A stretch of 60,900 nt of DNA. It comes from Gyrodactylus bullatarudis (lineage: Eukaryota; Platyhelminthes; Monogenea; Gyrodactylidea; Gyrodactylidae). Positions 42,501-53,864 of this stretch are shown piece by piece. The notes beneath the pieces are model-generated. The model did no database searches. It was given only the letters and a program-made list of their open reading frames with translations, and was not told the DNA's origin. The DNA is taken from the NCBI GenBank assembly GCA_012064415.1, contig SSNU01000089.1, positions 56,201 through 117,100 of the forward strand, read 5' to 3'. The position numbers and the translations under genes were made by a program. How positions within the stretch are numbered: the first letter of the stretch is position 1; each line of letters begins with the position of its first letter.

Positions 42501-42775
42501 ATTCAACAAATGTATTATTATTCCCAAAGATTATTCAGTTCAATTCATAAGGATTTACAAAAGCCTGAAGAAAAGACTAAGTTGATTTACAAATTCGGAT
42601 GCGACTGTGAAGCTTCTTATATAGGACGTACGATTAGATTTCTCTTCACTGTTACTATTTATTGAAGAGTTTTGGTGTTTTTTCAGCTCACATTATATTC
42701 TTATATTTTTCAACTTTTACTATACTTCTTTCAAAGTTTGTAAAATATTATTTTCATTGGATTTAAAACTTTTAT
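42500..42775 (+). mobile_element. Inverted PLE-A piece: GIY-YIG start plus 3' UTR
   Basis: Plus-strand reading YYYSQRLFSSIHKDLQKPEE then CDCEASYIGRTI, cut at 42638 and continued by the 3' UTR stem-loop (CTCTTCA...TGAAGAG, 42642-42669) and its downstream AT-rich tail. Head-to-head with the N-terminus of the main copy. Confidence 0.75.
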
Positions 42776-42779
42776 AAAT

Positions 42780-42856
42780 AAGCAACATGTAGAAATTACA
42801 GTGTTTTTAGACAATTAACCTACTAGCAGAGTGTGGTCACTGGTAATTACTATATT
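42780..42856 (+). repeat. Interspersed repeat R1, copy 3
   Basis: AAATAAGCAACATGTAGAAA to GTGTGGTCACTGGTAATTAC, about 90% like 15255-15335 by eye. Confidence 0.65.
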
Positions 42857-42864
42857 TCTTTTTG

Positions 42865-43545
42865 ACCCATACATCTATGCTGTCATCTCCAGGGTTTTTG
42901 TACAGAATGGAAAAAATCGACTCTGAAGAAGCATGTTTCTCCTGTTTGATATGCCTACTTACCGTAGTTTCCTTATCAGATGATCACTTGATCTTGTAGA
43001 CAGCTTCCTAATTGTTCTACCTATGTAAGAAGCACCACAGTCACATTGGAATTTATAAATTAGTAGAGTCTTCTCCTCCGGTTTGAGTAAATTTTTATGA
43101 ATTAAACAGTCTCTGTGGTTTAACAATTTTCCATCAGACACCACTTTGAATTCTCTATTTCATTCGGCCATTCCCGCTGACTAGCTATTTTTCTTATCCT
43201 CTTCCCTAGACTTATCACTAAGCCAACTTTATGCGATATAGGACTGAAACTGAAGTTATTTTCCACTGTCAGTCTTCTTCTTGAAAATAAATCTTCTTTT
43301 CTGGTTCATCAATGAAAGATAAAATAAAAGCCAAAATTGAAGTAACAAACTTAAAGATTATCTCATTAGAAGCTTTATTTGAATCCATAACTTTATCAAC
43401 TAATGAAAAAGTACCTTTGACAACATATTTAGCATAATATGTATGAATAGATTTCAGAATATCAATCAATCAATTAGCTAAATTATGTTGTGGACATGAC
43501 TACATGTCCAAGATCAGCTGAATCGGAAAAACCTCAGGTACTTTT
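42865..43545 (-). pseudogene. Decayed PLE-A copy
   Basis: Minus strand, 5' to 3': a CPQHNLAN-like block, YYAKYVVKGTFSLVDKVMD, a deletion across the RT core (YVDD missing), SHKVGLVIS-type block, LKPEEKTLLIYKFQCDCGAS with YIGRTIRKLSTRSSDHL, and a partial end of the nuclease. Multiple stops and frameshifts. Confidence 0.75.
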
Positions 43546-43589
43546 CCACTGAATCTGACATTCAGAATGAGTTTTCATGAAATAAGCTC

Positions 43590-43970
43590 AGTCATTAAAA
43601 ATCGAAATAATCATTCAGCTTGCTTAAAAATTTCTATTAACCTTTATACTAAAGGTTGCCTGAACAAAATCCGTGAGTTTCTAGGTATTTTTACATTCTG
43701 CAAGCTCAAAAATACTAGGGTTCAATTCCAGACACACCCATCACCCTAGTAGGGGTCAGATATATATTTCAGATGGGAAGTGCTGATTTAAGAATAGCTT
43801 TTTTTGTAAACATAAGTTTGATTTTATTTAGATTTATGTATAATTTTTGTATTGAATCGAAAAAGACTGGCGCAACTAGAAAGTTCTTGCATATAATTCA
43901 GAATTAAATAAGCTCAGTCATTAAAAATCGAAATCAGCTTGCTTAAAAATTTCTATTAACCTTTATACAT
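43590..43970 (+). repeat. Duplicated LINE-tail-like repeat
   Basis: AAATAAGCTCAGTCATTAAAAATCGAAAT... (43590-43655) recurs at 43905-43965, with AAAAATTTCTATTAACCTTT in both. Related to 38100-38200, upstream of a LINE 3' end. Confidence 0.5.
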
Positions 43971-43974
43971 CATA

Positions 43975-44185
43975 TGCGTATTTCAATAAGCTCTACCAGC
44001 TGTATTGCTTTGAAAATGATAAAAGTTAAAAATTCATTCAGGATTATAATTCTCATCTATTGAAAGAAATATAAAAAAATTGTATAGAATTAGAAATAAT
44101 ATGCTAGCTGAAAAAACACCAAAACTCTTAAATGTACAGCAACAGTGTAGATGAAAGTTATAAAGCTCACACAGACCAGAATATT
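43975..44185 (-). mobile_element. PLE-A 3' UTR and LTR-like end, decayed
   Basis: GCTGAAAAAACACCAAAACTCTT and AAAGCTCACAC repeat the PLE-A 3' UTR. The ribozyme region keeps GAAA-TACGCA but reads CTGGTAGA instead of CTGATGA. Confidence 0.6.
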
Positions 44186-44313
44186 ACATCATCAGTATAA
44201 TGTGTTTTCCATAAATTCATATCCAAATATGGCGCGGTAGGATTTTACATTACACTCTATAGAAAGTGTGTGTGTGTTCAGTTTGATAATCCATTGGTAC
44301 GTATGTGTGAGTA

Positions 44314-47300
44314 GCAACCCCTTTTCTATGTAAAAGGAGGAGAACAGTGTGACAGCTTTTATTGACATGTTTGTATTCACACCTATGTATGTACATCGTA
44401 CAAATGGTCAGCGCCATGATTAATCATGGGATTGAGAAATCAGAAAATGACTTTTTTGATTATTCCTCTAAAATCATTTGATATCTGAAACTAATTTCAA
44501 AATCGAATTTTAGCCATATATTTTCGAATAGAAGCTTGAAAATTTTACTCAAAATTTTATGCTTAATATAATGGTACTAAATTTAAGTCTGATTGACTGC
44601 TGGTTTAGCTCTTTTTGTTACGGCCTTTTCCTGATATGATAGAGAAAAAAATCGAAGTGGAAATTAATCAGAATAAAATATTAAGATCATCTGCTAAATT
44701 TCATCAACCTATCGTAAAATTTTATCGTAAAATATAATTGGAACCTTTAGAAATTTGTAGGAAGAATTTTGCTCGATTCTGATTGGCCGACAAATACTCA
44801 ATTTCTATTGTTCTATTATTCATTAGATTTGGGGTAGAAATGGTATATAAGTAACGTCTACTTCTACTTGCAAATTCACACAACTCTTTTCATTTTACTG
44901 AGCTTTTATCTTTGTTTTTAACGACCTCTCTCTCAATTTTTGAGTTAATATATATTTTTCTTCATTAGGATAACAGTATTCTCTTAAACATAATTCCTAT
45001 TTTCTGAGCATTTCTTTTGGATGCGCTTTTTTATCTTTTTACCAGAGCAATTTCTAAACTTAATTCGAAATAGAATTAAAAATATCAGACTTCTTCTTGA
45101 ATTTTTTTTGAATTGAACCATCTTTTTTTCTGGTCAGTTTTACATCTAATATTTGATTCCTTAATAAACTTTCAAAAAAATGTATTTTTACCAATATTAA
45201 TCGGACAAAAACTTTTATTTGAGAAGGGTGAGTCCGAATGTTTTGATGTAAATAATATTAATTTTAGAGGGGAATTAACCAGTTAAGTCTGTCGGACATA
45301 GAATGCTTCTAAAATGGTCAGTGAAATCACAGAATTAGGATTCGTAAAGTATTTTTCTGTTTTAGTAAGTTTTCAATAATTATAATTTTTTGATCAACTC
45401 AAATCGAATATCATAATACTGTCGCACTCCATCATAAAACCAATAATGATTCATATTTTTATTTGAGTTGATTCCAAAAAAACACCCCAATTTTTTTAAA
45501 ATCACACCAAAGAAAAATACTCACCCCAAACATTTCCGAAAGAAAATACATTTTATAAATAACAAGGAATAATTTTATTCAACACTAAATTTCATTAGAC
45601 TTTTTTTCATTTATTGATTTTTTACGGCTATTACATTGCCTTCCATGTTTTTTATGAATTCTGTAGCCTTCAAGTTCCGACTCCTTCAGATTTTAGGTGT
45701 CACACAGCGTGATCATTTCCAAGTAAGCTGCTTTCAAGGAGATTACTTTTTATTCATTTGGGACATACTTTTCTGGAAAAACTTCTAACTTATTGGCGAC
45801 GGCACAGATATCCATTAATCTTTGCAAAACTACAAGAGCATTGGAGTTTATTGAAATTAAGGACTCTTGTTATCAATCAATTGGGATTGAGAAAATTAAA
45901 ACTGATCATCTTTTGGAGTAACGAAAATTTGTAAGAACCTAGACTCGCGTGAGTTTTTTCCAGCAAAGGTTCTATGTAAGCAACCCCTTTTCTATGTAAA
46001 AGGAGGAGAACAGTGTGACAGCTTTTATTGACATGTTTGTATTCACACCTATGTATGTACATCGTACAAATGGTCAGCGCCATGATTAATCATGGGATTG
46101 AGAAATCAGAAAATGACTTTTTTGATTATTCCTCTAAAATCATTTGATATCTGAAACTAATTTCAAAATCGAATTTTAGCCATATATTTTCGAATAGAAG
46201 CTTGAAAATTTTACTCAAAATTTTATGCTTAATATAATGGTACTAAATTTAAGTCTGATTGACTGCTGGTTTAGCTCTTTTTGTTACGGCCTTTTCCTGA
46301 TATGATAGAGAAAAAAATCGAAGTGGAAATTAATCAGAATAAAATATTAAGATCATCTGCTAAATTTCATCAACCTATCGTAAAATTTTATCGTAAAATA
46401 TAATTGGAACCTTTAGAAATTTGTAGGAAGAATTTTGCTCGATTCTGATTGGCCGACAAATACTCAATTTCTATTGTTCTATTATTCATTAGATTTGGGG
46501 TAGAAATGGTATATAAGTAACGTCTACTTCTACTTGCAAATTCACACAACTCTTTTCATTTTACTGAGCTTTTATCTTTGTTTTTAACGACCTCTCTCTC
46601 AATTTTTGAGTTAATATATATTTTTCTTCATTAGGATAACAGTATTCTCTTAAACATAATTCCTATTTTCTGAGCATTTCTTTTGGATGCGCTTTTTTAT
46701 CTTTTTACCAGAGCAATTTCTAAACTTAATTCGAAATAGAATTAAAAATATCAGACTTCTTCTTGAATTTTTTTTGAATTGAACCATCTTTTTTTCTGGT
46801 CAGTTTTACATCTAATATTTGATTCCTTAATAAACTTTCAAAAAAATGTATTTTTACCAATATTAATCGGACAAAAACTTTTATTTGAGAAGGGTGAGTC
46901 CGAATGTTTTGATGTAAATAATATTAATTTTAGAGGGGAATTAACCAGTTAAGTCTGTCGGACATAGAATGCTTCTAAAATGGTCAGTGAAATCACAGAA
47001 TTAGGATTCGTAAAGTATTTTTCTGTTTTAGTAAGTTTTCAATAATTATAATTTTTTGATCAACTCAAATCGAATATCATAATACTGTCGCACTCCATCA
47101 TAAAACCAATAATGATTCATATTTTTATTTGAGTTGATTCCAAAAAAACACCCCAATTTTTTTAAAATCACACCAAAGAAAAATACTCACCCCAAACATT
47201 TCCGAAAGAAAATACATTTTATAAATAACAAGGAATAATTTTATTCAACACTAAATTTCATTAGACTTTTTTTCATTTATTGATTTTTTACGGCTATTAC

Positions 47301-47645
47301 ATTGCCTTCCATGTTTTTTATGAATTCTGTAGCCTTCAAGTTCCGACTCCTTCAGATTTTAGGTGTCACACAGCGTGATCATTTCCAAGTAAGCTGCTTT
47401 CAAGGAGATTACTTTTTATTCATTTGGGACATACTTTTCTGGAAAAACTTCTAACTTATTGGCGACGGCACAGATATCCATTAATCTTTGCAAAACTACA
47501 AGAGCATTGGAGTTTATTGAAATTAAGGACTCTTGTTATCAATCAATTGGGATTGAGAAAATTAAAACTGATCATCTTTTGGAGTAACGAAAATTTGTAA
47601 GAACCTAGACTCGCGTGAGTTTTTTCCAGCAAAGGTTCTATGTAA
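44314..47645. repeat. Tandem duplication, 2 x 1666 bp
   Basis: Unit 1 is 44314-45979, unit 2 45980-47645; every segment I compared was identical. Joint: GTAAG CAACCCCTTTTCTATG at 45976 onward against GTAG CAACCCC at 44311. Each unit contains the C-terminal MULE-like coding piece on the minus strand (unit 1 near 45880-45979, unit 2 near 47540-47645) and a short inverted repeat (ATCAACTCAAAT...ATTTGAGTTGAT). Either a very recent duplication or an assembly artefact. Confidence 0.85.
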
Positions 47646-48357
47646 GGAGAAAGTTCACTTTCAATCTTTTTATAGAAGTTAAGTCGCTCACAAATTATCT
47701 GACAGTAAATTCCTATAGGAAATTGTGATATTGAATGCATGTTTTTCTCTTATTTCCATGGTTCAGTGATTCAGCAAAATTAGAAGTTAAAATCCCAAAG
47801 TGGCATTGCGGAATGCAAATTGGCCCAATTTGCAACGGAAATTTCTCTAAGATATTCTAAAATATTTTTTAATGATTCTCGAAATCTGGTCCATAACTAA
47901 GCTAAAGGAATTATCGTGTTCTGTTCTAGCTGCTTTCCATAGTAAAGGCTTTATATTTGTATTGATATTTTTCGCTAAGTGAAAAGACAGTAAGAATGTG
48001 CAGCGTTCGGTATCGATGATTTGATTACATTTATCAACCCCTTCTCTCTGTCAGTAAATATGACTAAGTTTCTTTAATCATTAAGTGATAAAGATTTTTT
48101 GAAGGTCTTCGCGAAATCTTTTTATTTTCCTTAGGTACTATGGACAAAGCGATAGGATAACTTTTATTGTTGCCATCTACTCCTGAGGCAATGAGAAGAA
48201 CAAACTTATAGTCTCCCTTCGAATGACATCCATCCATAAAAATTACAGGGAAAAAAATTAAGAGAATATTTGAAGGCTTGAACTGAAATGGCATAAAATA
48301 TTGCAGACTCCAACTGATTCTGAAATTTATGTGGGTTGCGAAGAGAATTCGGATCAT
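47285..48357 (-). pseudogene. MULE (Mutator-like) transposase, decayed
   Basis: VIFMDGCHSKGDYKFVLLIA and SGVDGNNKSYPIALSIVPKE form the MULE catalytic block with the first Asp; after a stop, LVIFTDREKGLINVIKSSIP (second Asp) and NAAHSYCLFH-like H..C region; then LTSNFAESLNH in another frame and IESELSPYIEPLLEKTHASL. Frameshifts at 48063, near 47960 and near 47780. The 3' end runs into the tandem duplication. No TIRs could be assigned. Confidence 0.7.
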
Positions 48358-49564
48358 TCAAGTTACACAATTAAATAATACTATCGAATCTTGAATAGCT
48401 ATTTGATAAACTATTTTCTTTTTTTCTGAATAAATTTTCAACAATCTCAAGACGTTTTTGTAGCAATTGTCGATACTGAACTCATATTTGAGAATATTAA
48501 TGCAATCCTTTGGACAAAACTGTTCAATATTTTGTTAAAAAGAATCTGCGAATATTTTTCCTTATTGTCAACACAACTCAAAGGTGAAAAGTTAGACCTG
48601 TGACTTTTGAACCAAAGAACCCTCTTCCCTCTGCCCCTTTTTAATTTAGTTTTCTAAATCATCATCATACTTATGAGTATGGTTTCTTTAAAACCTTAAA
48701 CTTTCTGAGCAAAAATGATAACTTTCATTCGAAAGAGCTTTTTTGTTGAAGAATACTCTATGCTTGGTTGATCGTACATAGATTCGGATCAAAAGACATC
48801 TGAACTTATATTATTTCACTGAAATTTATTTTTATCGAAATATAGCTTTTTCTTAAGTTTGTTGACGGAGTAGTTCTTTCTTTTTCGCCTCCATAACAAA
48901 CAAATAAGAAGCCTAGTGACCATCTGGATGTACTTATTCATTACACTACTCTTTTACTAACATCAAACTGATCCACACCCTTTCAGAAATCTTATTCTAA
49001 AAACCTTTACACATTTTTTTGCGGAAAGTAGTGCCGGACCTCTTCAAAAATATTTGGTGGCGATGAAGGAATCATCTAGAGGAATTTGAAGTCAAGTGAA
49101 TAGTTAGTGATAAAGCTTATATTTCACCGGATCTCGTCAGACTATTCTGATTAGCAACAATGTTTGATTCCTCTCGGTTCATACTAATTACAGGTTGAGA
49201 ATTGATTTGATTACTAACATCCGTTAGCTTCTCTTCTTTTGCACTTGAATTCTCACTTGCAATTGTTGCTGACCATCTGGATGTACTTATTCATTACACT
49301 ACTCTTTTACTAACAAACTGATCCACACCCTTTCGGAAATCTTATTCTAAAAACCTTTACACATTTTTTTTCTTTACTCTCCAAGGTAGTTGATAAGGAG
49401 GGATAGGAGTGTCTTTTTCTCACCTTTGAGATTTTCTCGATCCTTCTTGTTAGCTTTGAGTCATTGTTGTGTATCTCTCTCTTCTTAATCCAAGCAGTGT
49501 TTAGTTTTCTTGGATGGCTTTCGAAAGGGCGAGCCTCGTTGAAATCAGTCCTATCGTCATTTAA

Positions 49565-51281
49565 CCCTAGAACGGCATATCATGAAAATCGCATTTTCTG
49601 TAAATGGGGGTTTTTGGAACCCCTTCTTGAATAAAGACCAAAGATTGTGTTAAATAGTGATTTATTTAGAAGATTGGGAGCACAAGTTAATCCAAGTGTT
49701 CCAATAAATAGCAAGAGGTCATCTTTTTGTTCCCCTTTTGGTTGAGTAGAAGCTTACTATTTGATCTAAGGAATCGACTCCACCTTTGTATTTATTATAA
49801 TCAAGAATGATATCCGGTTTTCCCTGAACACTTTCCGGTCGAGTGTGCTCAGAAAATAACATTAAAACTGGATGATTATTCTTTTAACCATATTTCAAAA
49901 GTGTTATTCTATCACAAAAAATATAATCTGCCTGGTTTTCTGCTTTTTTCTTGTCCTGAAAACTGACAGGTAAAAACTTTCGATTTACTCTCACTGTTCC
50001 AACCACACTTGTTTTCTCTTTTCAAGGAGGTATTGAGCTATTTCCATGGAGGTAAAAAAATTATCAATAGTTATTGTACCTTTGTTCAGATAAGGTAAAG
50101 AAAGTTCTTTCACCACTCTAGTACCTTGATTCTTATCTTGAACATTATTGACTTTGCCAAGATAAACCTGAGCGTTCACCAAGTAGTATATCTTTGAATC
50201 AGCTAACACCCAAATCTTGATTCCATATTTCCCTGGCTTAGAAGGAATGAAAACTTTCATCGGGCAACGTCCTCTGAAGCTAATAAGTTGCTCGTCTACT
50301 GTAAGGTATTCACTTGGAGTGTAACTAGTTTTGGAATTATTGACGAAGCTTTCAAAAAAAGACGAATAGGAGCCAAACGATCTCTATCAGGTACTCTTTG
50401 ACGTGTCGCTTTGTTGTCAAATCTTATAATTTGTTTTATAAAATTGAAACGACATTGAATTTATAACCAATTGATTTCCAAAGTTTTCTGACCAGAGCAT
50501 TTCAAGATTCATTCCTTTCTGCTTAGTGAGTCCAAATAAAATACAGATACCTGTCCATCGTTTGAGTTTTTGAAGATTGATTGACGATCTATTCAGTTGC
50601 CGGAGCTCTTTGTATTTATTGGTAAATTTTACTATCGATAAAAGCATATCATCAGTCACTAGTAATTTGAAGAATTCAATTGGTTGAAATAAGTTGTCAC
50701 AATTCTTTGTAGGACCAGCCTTGAAATCGCATATGTTGTTGGCGAGGGTTCTTCTTGGCACTGGTCTTGTAGTTTTGTACACAAACAGACCGTCTTTAGA
50801 AGTGATTGTATTTGGAGGAAAGACATCTGGAATTTCTACAATTGGTTCATCTAATTCTTCATCCTCATCTGAAAATACGTGATCACTCTCGTCTGAGCTT
50901 GACTTGTCACTTCCCAGTAACTCTTGATCTTGTGAGTAAAGATTCAGCTCACGTTCTATGTCACTGATATTCATTGCAAATGAAAATATACCAAAAACTA
51001 ATAGGATTCATGTTCCTGAACGAGTTTTCAATTGGCTAAAGATAAGGAAACACACAAAGGGTTCTTGAGACCCCCAAATGTTTTTCATGAAAATTTTTTC
51101 TTATTTCAACTGTTTACTCAAGTTGATAAGGCTAACTACCAAAAAAACTTGTTTATTTCGTTAGAAAAATAGTTAAGTTAGGATTAGAAAGTTGTTTCAC
51201 CCTTCTAAAGAAAATAATAACAATAAAAAATTAGTTTGAAAATCAAAAAGGCTTCTCGAACCCCCAAATATCGTTCTAGGG
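49565..51281 (-). mobile_element. piggyBac transposon with TTAA target duplication
   Basis: CCCTAGAACG at both ends (inverted), each directly bordered by TTAA (49561-49564 and 51282-51285). Subterminal words such as TTGAGACCCCCAAATG (51065) resemble the end region CTCGAACCCCCAAATATCG. Length 1717 bp. Confidence 0.9.
49662..50974 (-). pseudogene. piggyBac transposase, few disabling changes
   Basis: N-terminus acidic (ELLGSDKSSSDESDHVFSDE). Domain blocks: FFKLLVTDDMLLSIVKFTNK, LKRWTGICILFGLTKQKGMN, EYLTVDEQLISFRGRCP (first Asp), MKVFIPSKPGKYGIKIWVLA, TITIDNFFTSMEIAQYLLEK (second Asp), YNKYKGGVDSLDQ (third Asp). A frameshift at about 50355, a second near 49990 and stops in KYG*KNN and TKR*PLA break it. 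It ends near residue 437 without the C-terminal cysteine-rich domain. Confidence 0.85.
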
Positions 51282-51757
51282 TTAAATGAACTTTTTTGAA
51301 ATTTTTTTTAGTTAGACAAAAATCTTATATTGGATTGAAATATAAAAAAAATTTATAATCTTGAATTTTCCCGACTGAACATTTACTCCTTTTATCTTAA
51401 ACTCAATTTTCCCAATGACGTGTTTTTTAGATCAGTCACTACTCTTACAGAACTGGTCAATGATACTTTAAAAAAAAGTCAATAAGCCAGTTGAGAGTAA
51501 TGATTAAAAAATGTGTAAAGGTTTTTAGAATAAGATTTCTGAAAGGGTGTGGATCAGTTTGGTGTTAGTAAAAGAGTAGTGTAATGAATAAGTACATCCA
51601 GATGGTCACTAGGCTTCTTATTTGTTTGTTATGGAGGCGAAAAAGAAAGAACTACTCCGTCAACAAACTTAAGAAAAAGCTATATTTCGATAAAAATAAA
51701 TTTCAGTGAAATAATATAAGTTCAGATGTCTTTTGATCCGAATCTATGTACGATCAA

Positions 51758-52329
51758 GATACTACTACTATGTATAATAATTTTTTTTTTTTCTTTCAGA
51801 TTATAAATAGAGTTTTGATTTATTTTGTGAACTCTTTCAATTTTTTTCTCTGCAAGCAGTTTGGTAGTTTATCAAAGTTTCACAGACTAAAGATAGCTAG
51901 ATTTTTAACGTGACCTTCAATTTTCAATTATTCTAATAAGTATGAGACTTGTTATATCTATTCGAAAAGAATTTATCACTGAAAAATTACTAAAACAGAA
52001 AATAAATTTATACTTATCAGATATAAATAACTCATAATAACGTTGTTTTTGCCTAGCGATAAATGGTCAATGTTCATTTCCATTGAATACCATGTCTGAC
52101 AGACCTAAATGGTAAATACCCCAATACTGTAAAAATAATAATTAGGGAGCTCGTTTACTATATTTCATCAAAGAAAGAGCCAGGTATGTAATGAGTTCAA
52201 ATATACTAAAATATTGGTCAGAATCGGTTTTAAAGTACGTTTGTTAATAAAAATTATACTATTTTTGTTAATTATTATTTTGAACCAAATAGCTCTTCAG
52301 GGAGCAGTTCGGCATAATTTAGGAATTAT
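51758..52329. other. Stretch without recognised feature
   Basis: AT-rich with no repeat partner or coding signal that I could see. Confidence 0.4.
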
Positions 52330-52560
52330 ATAAGAAGATATATTTAAAACCAAATGCGCATTTCTCAAAGGATCATCAGTGGTCTCTCTTTGAAAATGAT
52401 AAAAGTTAAATTTGTATGAAAAATAATAATTTACAAATTTTGAAAGAGATAGTAAATGTTAAAGAATATAAGAGTCATGAGTGGAAATAGAAATATAATG
52501 TAAGCTGAAAAAACACCAAAAACTCTTCAATAAATAGCAACAGTGAAGAGAAAAAAAAAG
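52330..52560 (-). mobile_element. PLE-A 3' UTR and LTR-like end
   Basis: Minus strand: CTTCACTGTTGCTATTTATT and the inner stem CTCTTCA/TGAAGAG, then GTGTTTTTTCAGCTTACATT, then the ribozyme. No coding part remains; the right boundary is where the 52562 inverted repeat starts. Confidence 0.75.
52346..52386 (-). ncRNA. Hammerhead ribozyme in PLE-A end (intact core, covarying)
   Basis: GAGACCA, CTGATGA, TCCTTTGA, GAAA, TGCGCA, TT, TGGTTTT. Compared with 46-86, a U-G stem I pair is G-U here and the palindrome TACGTA is TGCGCA. Both are paired substitutions that keep the fold. Confidence 0.8.
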
Positions 52561-52561
52561 T

Positions 52562-53240
52562 TCGGCATAGATTGACTATAACATTGTTCGCTTGACTATG
52601 TAGTCTTCTGACTTGTATTGGTCTATCTGTAGGAAAAACAAAGAGGAGAGATAGGTGTAGTATTTATTTAAAAATATTACATAACACTGCGCTGATAATC
52701 CAGATCATATTATGGAATTTAATGACGTATGAAGAGACGAAACAAGAGAAATAAAAAAACCTGATTTTGGAGTCTATAGAAATTAAACTAAATAAGGTTG
52801 TTAATGGTAACAAGACGGATATAAATATTGGAAATCGTGGGTTAGAATTGATTGATTAAAGTTAAGAAGAAATCAATGGTTCAATGTTTTGTTAGGACAC
52901 ACAAAGTTTTAAGTATTTTAAGTTTTTTGAAAAATCTCACGCCAGAAGAAGTATACGACATGTATTCGACATGTGTGAGTCCAAAATAGTTTTATCAGGG
53001 TAATCTAAATGATTTTTATTCTAATCTTAATTTTAATTTTCAAGTGATGAATTATATTATCAGAGTTATTACTCTAATGATTCTGATTACTGTAACAATC
53101 TCTATGATTTTTATAATCCTTATTTTTCAAGAGGTACTACACCTTCCTCTCCCCTTTCTTCTTCTACAGATAGACCAATACATGCCAGAAGACAACATAG
53201 TCAGGTTGCAAGCGAACAACGTTATAGTTACTCTTAATTT
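52562..53240. repeat. Inverted repeat, about 100-bp arms
   Basis: 52562-52665 and 53143-53240 share, in inverted orientation, GACTATAAC.TTGTTCGCTTG, TTGTCTTCTG and TATTGGTCTATCTGTAG. Spacer about 480 bases without a recognised gene; the open frame 53044-53247 overlaps the right arm and is probably spurious. Confidence 0.65.
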
Positions 53241-53829
53241 TGTTTGAACTCTATTGGTACTTATCTCCAATTTTCAATAAATTTTTTTCATTAATTTATA
53301 GCGTAAGTTAGATTCTGATTAAAAGATCTCTATAAATTTTAGGGAGCTTCAATATTATGTTTGAAAAATTTAGCTTTCAGCATTAAATCAACCGGGTATG
53401 AAATAGATTATGTTACATTTCTAATTATTAAAAGGTTTTTTCTCAAAGTAAGTTAGAATCCTTTTTATCTAAATTCAAATTCTGATTCTAATTTTAGTGA
53501 ATATTTTTATTCAAACAACTATTAAACGAATTATTTTCTACTCACTTTCACACATAAAAATTTTAACTTGATAAAGGTAGCTTATTTATAATCTTTAGTA
53601 CATAATATATGCAAAAAATATATTACACATTGCCTGATAACTTATCATTATTTATTCAATTCCCAACCGACTAATAATATTAAAATCTATATATAAAAAT
53701 TTCCAGACCTCCTTGAGTACCAATTAATATCCACTATTTTGAAGAAAATTATTTTATTTATCTGTGGTGCAGAGAAAGTTATATTCAAACGATTGCAAAT
53801 ATTCACAGCATTCAAGTGATTATGCTAAG
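53241..53829. other. Stretch without recognised feature
   Basis: AT-rich, no repeat partner found. Confidence 0.4.
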
Positions 53830-53864
53830 ATGTCAAATGTGTAATTTTATGCCACTGGTTCAAA

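Larger units (their letters stand above)
48768..51757. mobile_element. Element with 253-bp terminal inverted repeats, host of a piggyBac
   Basis: Arms 48768-49020 and 51505-51757 have equal length and about one visible mismatch; ends TTGATCGTACATAGATTCGG. A 100-bp inner piece of the arm is repeated directly at 49267-49371. After removing the piggyBac the element would be about 1.27 kb with no own transposase. Long TIRs next to a MULE relic suggest a non-autonomous MULE, but no 8-10-bp target duplication is evident. Confidence 0.75.

Noticed and set aside
53044..53247. Open frame 53044-53247 as a gene
   Set aside because: Half of it is one arm of the 52562/53143 inverted repeat, and the peptide is hydrophobic low-complexity.
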